DNA of 31,696 nt, taken from the IMG/VR virus record IMGVR_UViG_3300024346_000312, positions 1 to 31,696 of that record; one strand, 5' to 3'. The notes beneath the pieces were generated by a model. It saw only the letters and a program-made list of their open reading frames with translations, ran no database searches and was not told the DNA's origin. Numbering within the stretch: position 1 is the first letter of the stretch; the number at the start of each line of letters is the position of its first letter. Made by a program: the position numbers and the translations under genes. Positions 27,301 through 31,696 of the stretch are shown piece by piece. Origin of the DNA: a virus.

Positions 27301-28680
27301 ATATTTGTACTGGTACAGTGTATTCCAGTCTGGGTTAGTGTCAGGGTTATCATCATTATAATAGTTAATAGCGTCATGCTCTTCATCTATAGTGGTCCAA
27401 TCAACTACAGGGTTTGACCCTACAATAGTTTTATCAACACCGTTAATAAATAATTCAGTACCTGAAGTTTCATCTTTTATTCTAGCAGACTGTATACTGC
27501 TAAATCTGTAAGCTCTTGTATCATACCCAACTACTTCTGCTATAGGTGTTTTTATATTACCTGCAATTATTCTATTGTCTTTTATGTCAATAGTTTTACA
27601 GGTTTCAAATCCTATAGATACTGTAGAAAGTTCTACTTGTGATATAGGTATAACATCTTCAGAACCGTCTAGTACTACTTCTAATTCACCTGAACTAGGC
27701 ACAGAATCTTCTCCAAATTTAAAGATACTTGGTACATCATTATCAGAATATATAACAGCTATGTGCTCAATTATATCATAATTACTACTAATACCTGTAA
27801 CTCTAAATGTAACAGATTTAGAATTAGATGATAGCGGGTCCGTACCTATAAATTCATGGTAACTTTTTGATTTATCATCATAGTCTGTTAAAAATACTAA
27901 TGAGGATGTTGGAGATATTATAGTTTGTACTCCTGTAAAGCTAATCAATCTACATGCATATTGTACTTTACTTCCAGTAGTAAGATTGCCAATACCTACA
28001 GATAATACGTTAGCTTTTGGAAATATTACATTAGGCTTAGAATCTATATCATTTGGGGATATTGTAGTTATCTTACCTGCCGGGTAGCTACCGCCTTCTT
28101 CTAAAGATCTTGCTAAAGGGTCTGCATTTTCAGATATATTTATAGAACGTAATTGATTGTGAAAATCTGTCCAATACACTTTAGAAGTTACACTATTCTC
28201 TTTTCTACCTACAGCCTCTATCCTGTGAAAAGTTGAAAGGTTTAATTTATGATTATATTTTAAATGTACTAAAGGGTCTAGCTCATTACCGGGTAATAGT
28301 CCTATAACTGTATTTGTAGTCTCATCATATTTAATAGACCATATTTGTCCATATGAACTTGACGGGTTAGGTGCAGACTCATTTGTAGTAAATATTACAA
28401 TATCATTTTCAATAGTAGTCCAACCTACAATTTTTAAATCTTCTTGTAAAGGTACATTTGCCTGTGTTCCATCTAAAAAACATACGTCAGGTTCTGCAGG
28501 TAGGTCAGGTATAACAAAGCTAAGAGTATTACCTCTTTCATTCTCAATAGATCCTGTAGATAACCCGTCATCCGTAACAACCCTTATATTAAGGGCATCA
28601 TAATAATTAGCTTGATCATACTTTGACCTACTAGTATCTTGGTTTAATCCTTTGCTATATGTGTTACGGTGCTTAGCCAT
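24352..28680 (-). CDS. Tail muzzle / tail stabilisation protein, crAss-like (1442 aa)
   Basis: Large structural protein at the tip of the short tail barrel. The N-terminus (RNTYSKGLNQDTS, YYDALNIRVV, GSIENERGN within residues 5-50) is the signature I recognise for the crAss-like muzzle protein, and the length fits. Most of the chain looks beta-rich, with many short strands and Asp/Asn/Gly turns. Around residues 1110-1180 there is a run resembling a propeller or receptor-barrel repeat (DKLLFYQNRGFGVG, ISTETGSFHQFGVV, YHYDTYLNKIYKLAG). The C-terminus has a basic stretch (KRRMRHWRH) and ends FRDYHIFLKLSYDN...LHDVITSYV. No enzyme motif is seen. It follows the 262-aa ring gene after two bases, as expected for an assembly unit. 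It is the only complete gene here that ends in TAG; reading through would add 24 codons up to a TAA at 24277-24279. Confidence 0.85.
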   Translation of the reverse strand: MAKHRNTYSKGLNQDTSRSKYDQANYYDALNIRVVTDDGLSTGSIENERGNTLSFVIPDLPAEPDVCFLDGTQANVPLQEDLKIVGWTTIENDIVIFTTNESAPNPSSSYGQIWSIKYDETTNTVIGLLPGNELDPLVHLKYNHKLNLSTFHRIEAVGRKENSVTSKVYWTDFHNQLRSINISENADPLARSLEEGGSYPAGKITTISPNDIDSKPNVIFPKANVLSVGIGNLTTGSKVQYACRLISFTGVQTIISPTSSLVFLTDYDDKSKSYHEFIGTDPLSSNSKSVTFRVTGISSNYDIIEHIAVIYSDNDVPSIFKFGEDSVPSSGELEVVLDGSEDVIPISQVELSTVSIGFETCKTIDIKDNRIIAGNIKTPIAEVVGYDTRAYRFSSIQSARIKDETSGTELFINGVDKTIVGSNPVVDWTTIDEEHDAINYYNDDNPDTNPDWNTLYQYKYQSDGVTLGGEGPNIKYTFVTTPLDHDSKPADTIRRSAPFANVARSAGNISLGDLDYTGAPVSVDASGQYNNFNSPIIETYLTGYARGEVYRFGIEFINLKGKPTFTSWIGDIKFPEPVDSDGSNDFTVGTGPLDTEEALKLNTLGILFEVDITTVRDEISGYRIVRAERTSSDRTRLGTGTFFVCDQRQDDDDVGDKNPYKNTLYEIFAEKNNGITVQVGAEDILLYDENASSDEIPLVFHLSDQPGFNEISHGGYEGPQLAFASTKASVSYMSPLNYFREDNGYELKSGDYVKTYGYYKARAAQYVRNTDSNSDMENQGWVWIAREFEDVVYPLPAIGFESLKIEEGHYLEDGEHIPDKDGKLSESHIGNGFLNTSYGKVSGTSQTDAPLGIGNDTYYMTFRSSGQGNHVAGSAQEWNFNLQVGAVEYNDPDGASLTTAQIFRLKEVAYIRPLQKQYGGANYEDRSKQKYISTNHYQPVTKDIPNVIQVQVYGGDTYVNYFAKEFIHHYNSEEVQNPGHLAPPEVDRRMSVAYMMPTESYINTALALGRYFDKDRDGEDTAAYVTDVYSTVPVYTQQNNSEGKSFAEDFASKTTEEFPHRLWASDKKFDGEFIDNWRIFKDNNYIEVEGTYGPINKVVNFQDKLLFYQNRGFGVGSINERSMITDTSGVEVAVGTGSILDHFRYISTETGSFHQFGVVKSNNNIYHYDTYLNKIYKLAGNGAVPLGDVEGMSSFFHKNVKHAIINTDRTLRNQSGVLRPVGIHGVYDYRYNRVLFTFLFSDPDPEVKDFTIGFNEYLDSFESFYSFTPSLYLEAGRRVLSAENPGPLLGSFSKAYLHNVGERGVFYDKDPAPSYITLLISPAADIPKLFNNLEYNSEIFSKDIDGEYTSNERDETVTSLEYYTDYQASGVIPVTVPTNVKRRMRHWRHALIRDQNSNTQESRHRKARFRDYHIFLKLSYDNANDRRLVLHDVITSYVIARD

Positions 28681-28682
28681 TA

Positions 28683-29471
28683 TTAGTTATTTTCTAAATT
28701 GTCAAAATAATCATCTCTTTCTACTTCATTACCAGAAATTCCTGTAGATGTATAAGAGTTATGTGATATTCTTTCTTCTTGGTTTCCTAGTGAGGAAAAG
28801 AAATCCTCTTGTTGGTTAATTTTAGGTATAAGTCTAATCCAGTTATTTTTAATATTCTCCATTTGATCTACAGAAGGCATTGCTCCCCTAGTCTGTGCTG
28901 CACCAATATACCATAATTGCTCTTGTAATGTTCTATCATAAACACCTGGTTGTATTTTACCTGCACGTAATAATCTATAATCTATCTTTTCCCTAATATA
29001 AAATTCTACCGCCCTGACAAATTTAATATCATCTGGTATAGCTGGCCAACCGTTCTTGTCAGTTGCAAACGCCATATACGCCATCTCAACCGTACCGCCA
29101 GAAAAATCCACAAAAATGCAATCATCAGAAACACGGTAAGTGTAACTAGAAGAACAGTCAAGATCTTTAGAATTATTGCAATGTGTTTTAGAATGGAATG
29201 TATTAGTAGCATAGCGCATTGGGGAATACCCCTTTTCTGTTTTAATTCTTGTTTGAGCTATCTGATGTAAATCACATGGTAAGTCTCCCCTACCATCTGT
29301 AATTTCAATACTAGCTACTTTCTCACTGTAAGATTGAGGAGCGCCTATCAGCTCCATACATTCTGCAGCCCATTCTATGCAATCATAAATGTCTACGCCT
29401 TCAACAATACCAGTATTCCTGAAAACTTTTTCAACTATATATTGTACGCTCTTTGTCTTACCGTTAAACAT
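28683..29471 (-). CDS. Probable tail ring/adaptor protein next to the portal (262 aa)
   Basis: Probable head-tail adaptor-like ring protein of the tail barrel, matching by place and size the crAss-like ring protein encoded just before the muzzle (from memory, gp43 of PhicrAss001, ring R1). The N-terminal region is helical (YIVEKVFRNT, CIEWAAECMELIG), followed by a beta-rich part with DGRGDLPCDLHQIAQTR at about 59-75. The C-terminal half is helical and ends in PSVDQMENIKNNWIRLIP at 199-216, then an FFSSLG turn and a polar tail, a pattern typical of this family. The fold is thought to resemble podovirus adaptor proteins (P22 gp4, T7 gp11). It lies two bases upstream of the muzzle gene and two bases downstream of the 86-aa gene. 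The start has no Shine-Dalgarno sequence; the stop is TAA. Confidence 0.72.
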   Translation of the reverse strand: MFNGKTKSVQYIVEKVFRNTGIVEGVDIYDCIEWAAECMELIGAPQSYSEKVASIEITDGRGDLPCDLHQIAQTRIKTEKGYSPMRYATNTFHSKTHCNNSKDLDCSSSYTYRVSDDCIFVDFSGGTVEMAYMAFATDKNGWPAIPDDIKFVRAVEFYIREKIDYRLLRAGKIQPGVYDRTLQEQLWYIGAAQTRGAMPSVDQMENIKNNWIRLIPKINQQEDFFSSLGNQEERISHNSYTSTGISGNEVERDDYFDNLENN

Positions 29472-29473
29472 AA

Positions 29474-29734
29474 TTAAAAGTTTATATATTTAATTGCTTG
29501 AGCTACTGATGTAGGCTCTTCATCTTTTACCTTACCTTTTTTATCAGGCATTGGATCTTCTTTAGAAATCCATTTCTTTTTTGTTACCTTGTATTCTCCA
29601 TCTACCATATCAGTAGTTGTAACGCACACAATGTAACCATTCTCTACTTGAGTAATAGTAATTTCTTTAGTGCAATCATTTTTAGTTACACGCTTACTTC
29701 TTACCTTATATTCATTTTTACCGTAATCCATCAT
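29474..29734 (-). CDS. Small conserved phage protein, function unknown (86 aa)
   Basis: Short, strongly charged protein with a likely beta-sheet core (KEITITQVENGYIVCVTTTDM, DGEYKVTKKKWI) followed by an acidic/lysine-rich linker and a final AIKYINF. No known domain is recognised. It belongs to the ring-protein operon: its ATG overlaps the upstream TGA (ATGA), and the downstream ring gene begins two bases after its TAA. There are two adjacent ATG codons; the first is taken because it forms the overlap. From context it could be a minor virion or assembly protein, but nothing in the sequence proves this. Confidence 0.65.
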   Translation of the reverse strand: MMDYGKNEYKVRSKRVTKNDCTKEITITQVENGYIVCVTTTDMVDGEYKVTKKKWISKEDPMPDKKGKVKDEEPTSVAQAIKYINF

Positions 29735-30297
29735 TTTAAATAGTAATTTACTTTAATACTTGGGTCTTTTAAAATCTGTGCAAGTGCTCTTTTATTTGTC
29801 CTTGTAGACTTAAACTTATACACTGTCTTATTTGTAAAGTTACCAGTATGTACGTTAAGATACCAAAAAGGAATGTAACCATTGGTATGTTCGTTAGTAT
29901 GTCTTAGTAATTTTTTTTGCTCTTTAGATTCTTCATCTTCACTCCAAAGCTCTAACGTAGATTTCCAATCAATAGGCATCCTATTAACCATAGTACCATC
30001 TTCAAGGAAATAAACTTTACGTTTCTTCTTTTTAATACTAAGTGTGCCCATTCTAGCAGGTAACTTGTATTCAAAGTTATCAAACATTATAGCTTCTGAT
30101 ATAGCTGAATTAAAGTCTCCTATTATTCTAGTGTACACTCCTCTGTCAATAGAGTATATAGAATTATGGTGAACTTTAGTTTTATTATCCTTACGCTCTT
30201 TAAACGTAGAATAACAATAGTACTTGTAGAAGTCATCTATTCCAACATGCACTTTGTGTTTTTCTTGTTGCTTACCTTTACTTACGTGGTTGTACAT
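29731..30297 (-). CDS. Conserved phage protein of the tail operon, function unknown (188 aa)
   Basis: Basic protein that I recognise only as a type found between two ring-protein genes in crAss-like genomes. It has an aromatic N-terminal motif (DDFYKYYCYSTFKER, residues ~22-36), a central helix (YTRIIGDFNSAISEAIMF), then KLPARMGTLSIKKKKRK with a marked lysine/arginine patch near 87-96. The C-terminal half has WYLNVHTGNFTNKTVYKFK and a helical tail. The basic patch could bind nucleic acid, but no fold is assigned. The gene starts inside the end of the 235-aa gene, overlapping it by 20 bases, and its TGA overlaps the next ATG. This close packing suggests translational coupling and equal expression with the ring proteins. 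Confidence 0.68.
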   Translation of the reverse strand: MYNHVSKGKQQEKHKVHVGIDDFYKYYCYSTFKERKDNKTKVHHNSIYSIDRGVYTRIIGDFNSAISEAIMFDNFEYKLPARMGTLSIKKKKRKVYFLEDGTMVNRMPIDWKSTLELWSEDEESKEQKKLLRHTNEHTNGYIPFWYLNVHTGNFTNKTVYKFKSTRTNKRALAQILKDPSIKVNYYLK

Positions 30298-30985
30298 TAC
30301 CTAATTCTTTTGACTCTCCATCATTAATATTATCCTCCGGCATTTGTAAACTCATTACAAGCTCTCTAACTACCTGTTCTTTTATGTAAGGTATCATCCA
30401 ATCATTTACAGGGTATTGATCATCTTTAGAAAAACAAGATTCTCCGTTAGTAGTACAGAACTCTTCAACTTTTGTAGGGTCTTCAAATACTCCCATGATA
30501 TTTACTCTGGTAAGAAACTTGGCTATTGTACCAGTAACTTTAAAGTACATCCTGTCTTCATATAAAAATGCATACACTACATCCTTAGAAAACTTACCTT
30601 CACCTGAAAAAGGAGCTTGCTGGTAAGGTATATAAGAAAAGAAATAACTAAGCTTATCTACTGGACCTACTTTTGTAATAGCTGTCTTGTGATGTAACTC
30701 AATTGTTTTAGGTATAGTACATTTTGTTTTTAGTATTGTACATCCAGAAGGAATATCTGGACATTCAGAACTATCTGCAGTGACTAGTTCTACACAACCT
30801 AATGACTGTACTAGAAAAGAATCTAATGTACGTCCAGGTTTATTAAACTCATTTCTAAGTTGTAATGCCCTTTGTACATTCAGTTTGTATATGACCAGAC
30901 GCTCATCTATATCTAAGTCATCTGATACTGCATTAGATCTAACGTCTTCTAGTATATCATATACTATTTCATTTAAAGTAGCCAT
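30278..30985 (-). CDS. Probable tail-barrel ring protein, crAss-like (235 aa)
   Basis: Structural protein of the tail barrel, similar in sequence pattern and place to the crAss-like ring protein that I recall as gp40 of PhicrAss001 (ring R2). The N-terminus is helical (TLNEIVYDILEDVRS, YKLNVQRALQLRNEFNK). The middle has LVQSLGCVELV, four cysteines at 64, 75, 82 and 89, and CTIPKTIELHHK. Beta strands follow (VVYAFLYEDRMYFKV), then VNIMGVFEDPTKV at about 161-173 and a C-terminal helix (VNDWMIPYIKEQVVRELVMSL). The cysteines are frequent for a cytoplasmic phage protein, but whether they bind metal is open. It is the first gene after a 37-base gap that carries a putative promoter, and so probably begins the ring-muzzle unit. 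The stop TAA lies inside the next gene. Confidence 0.72.
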   Translation of the reverse strand: MATLNEIVYDILEDVRSNAVSDDLDIDERLVIYKLNVQRALQLRNEFNKPGRTLDSFLVQSLGCVELVTADSSECPDIPSGCTILKTKCTIPKTIELHHKTAITKVGPVDKLSYFFSYIPYQQAPFSGEGKFSKDVVYAFLYEDRMYFKVTGTIAKFLTRVNIMGVFEDPTKVEEFCTTNGESCFSKDDQYPVNDWMIPYIKEQVVRELVMSLQMPEDNINDGESKELGNVQPRK

Positions 30986-31000
30986 TGGTAGTCAAGTTTA

Positions 31001-31011
31001 TGTTAAATATA
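31001..31011 (-). promoter_or_regulatory. Putative promoter element TATATTTAACA before the ring-protein operon
   Basis: On the minus strand TATATTTAACA ends 15 bases before the ATG of the 235-aa ring gene, within a 37-base gap. It is identical over 11 bases to the element before the polymerase gene. There is no Shine-Dalgarno sequence and no obvious -33 TTG box, so the element itself is the only candidate signal in the gap. Confidence 0.42.
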
Positions 31012-31022
31012 AGGAACTTTAA

Positions 31023-31433
31023 TTAATTTTTAGAATTACCTTCATCTTCTTCTATAGCCATCTCAACATGATTGTGTTCAATCTTGTTTAAAAGCCATGC
31101 CCAAATATTTCCAAACTTAGTTAACGTATCAACTCTTTTATTTTTACCAAATACACTTGACAGAGTTTCATCAGGAAATCCAAATTCATTTAAGCTCATT
31201 TTTGTAATCATGATGTCATTGTATATTACACCGTTTTCTGCGTTAGCTGTTTGATCATATGATACAGCTACATTTAGAAAATATTGTTTAAGGTCTTTCC
31301 ACCCTTTTTCTTTTGAAAATGCAATTCTAAATACAGTAATTACCCATGCAATGGGAGAGAAAAATCTTTGCAAAAACATTGCTAGTATAGATAGTAATAA
31401 ATAAACTAATGATTCTTTTATTTGGGTCTTCAT
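31023..31433 (-). CDS. Small membrane-anchored phage protein (136 aa)
   Basis: Begins with a long hydrophobic segment (LVYLLLSILAMFLQ, then FFSPIAWVITVFRIAF, residues ~9-40) that could form one or two membrane spans. A cytoplasmic-looking part follows, containing YNDIMI, FGFPDETLSSVFGKN and FGNIWAWLLNKIEHNHVEMAIEED. I associate the FGxPDETLSSVxGKN pattern with small proteins common in Bacteroidota phages, but their function is not known to me. The membrane segment and small size would allow a holin-like or lysis-accessory role; a minor tail or membrane-docking protein is equally possible. It starts one base after the stop of the preceding gene (TAATATG), so the two are surely co-expressed. 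It ends in TAA, before the 37-base gap. Confidence 0.65.
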   Translation of the reverse strand: MKTQIKESLVYLLLSILAMFLQRFFSPIAWVITVFRIAFSKEKGWKDLKQYFLNVAVSYDQTANAENGVIYNDIMITKMSLNEFGFPDETLSSVFGKNKRVDTLTKFGNIWAWLLNKIEHNHVEMAIEEDEGNSKN

Positions 31434-31434
31434 A

Positions 31435-31696
31435 TTAATAATGGTTGTTTATGTAATTATTTATTTCAGTTTCATATTCATCATAGATACCCTGTGTTAA
31501 AGCTCCTTCAACAACCACTTCTAAAAGTCTTTTACTTGCTGACTTCCAATCTCCTGTACCTAATTTCAACTGAACTCTTTCAAGTTTAGTATCAATATAA
31601 TCTGCTTCTTCTTCAGTAATACTACCAACAAGGATCAGCTTAACAAGCTCTGCTCTTTTCTTTCTGTAATATGCCTGACCGTCTAAAGTTTTATAG
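31435..31696 (-). CDS. C-terminal part of a small phage protein (5' end outside window)
   Basis: An open frame enters from the right edge and ends in TAA at 31435-31437; 86 residues are visible. The sequence is helical and charged (AYYRKKRAELVKLILVG, ITEEEADYIDTKLERVQLKL, TGDWKSASKRLLEVVVEGA, ending YETEINNYINNHY). It looks like a small all-helical protein, and I recognise the general pattern only as one common in Bacteroidota phages. No function can be assigned. It is separated by one base from the membrane-anchored protein gene, so both belong to the same transcription unit, whose promoter must lie beyond the window. Confidence 0.65.
   Translation of the reverse strand, partial: YKTLDGQAYYRKKRAELVKLILVGSITEEEADYIDTKLERVQLKLGTGDWKSASKRLLEVVVEGALTQGIYDEYETEINNYINNHY

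Noticed and set aside
1-31696. tRNA genes, CRISPR arrays, insertion sequences, attachment sites
   Set aside because: Coding sequence fills the window; no cloverleaf, spaced repeats, transposase or integrase was seen by reading both strands.

Overview
The window is a fragment of a tailed-phage genome. It looks like a crAss-like phage (order Crassvirales), so the host is probably a member of the Bacteroidota. Four things support this. (1) The order of the genes and the character of their products match, from memory, the crAss-like tail and virion-cargo block: ring proteins, muzzle, then a run of very large virion proteins. (2) The giant left-hand gene carries the metal-binding DFDID motif of the crAss-like virion RNA polymerase. 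(3) The DNA is AT-rich and almost wholly coding. (4) None of the start codons has a convincing Shine-Dalgarno sequence, as is usual for Bacteroidota and their phages. I see no tRNA, integrase, insertion sequence, CRISPR array or plus-strand gene.

Every gene lies on the minus strand, so the block is transcribed from right to left. At the right edge is the C-terminal end of a small protein (31435-31696). It is followed by a small membrane-anchored protein (136 aa), a probable tail-barrel ring protein (235 aa), two small conserved unknowns (188 and 86 aa), a probable portal-proximal ring/adaptor protein (262 aa) and the 1442-aa muzzle protein. Next come four large proteins, probably packaged in the virion and ejected: 1037 aa, glycine/alanine-rich with a beta-strand-rich N-terminus; 817 aa, helical; 1822 aa, with a PD-(D/E)XK nuclease-like site; and 959 aa, with a zincin HExxH site. 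Positions 1-10316 are one open gene of at least 3438 codons that runs off the left edge. It contains the polymerase active-site motif at residues 2548-2552.

The genes are tightly packed, with ATGA or TAATG overlaps or gaps of 1-2 bases. Only three gaps are of any size: 37, 84 and 40 bases. All three contain a near-identical AT-rich element (TATATTTAACA or TATTTTAACA) 15-18 bases upstream of the next start codon. This suggests three transcription units: ring proteins to muzzle, the cargo genes, and the polymerase gene alone. The element is the most original observation here.

In this family's known biology, the ring proteins and muzzle form the short tail barrel. The large cargo proteins and the virion polymerase leave with the DNA, and the polymerase transcribes early genes in the new host. 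The nuclease-like and protease-like domains in the neighbouring cargo genes suggest that further enzymes enter the cell along with it.
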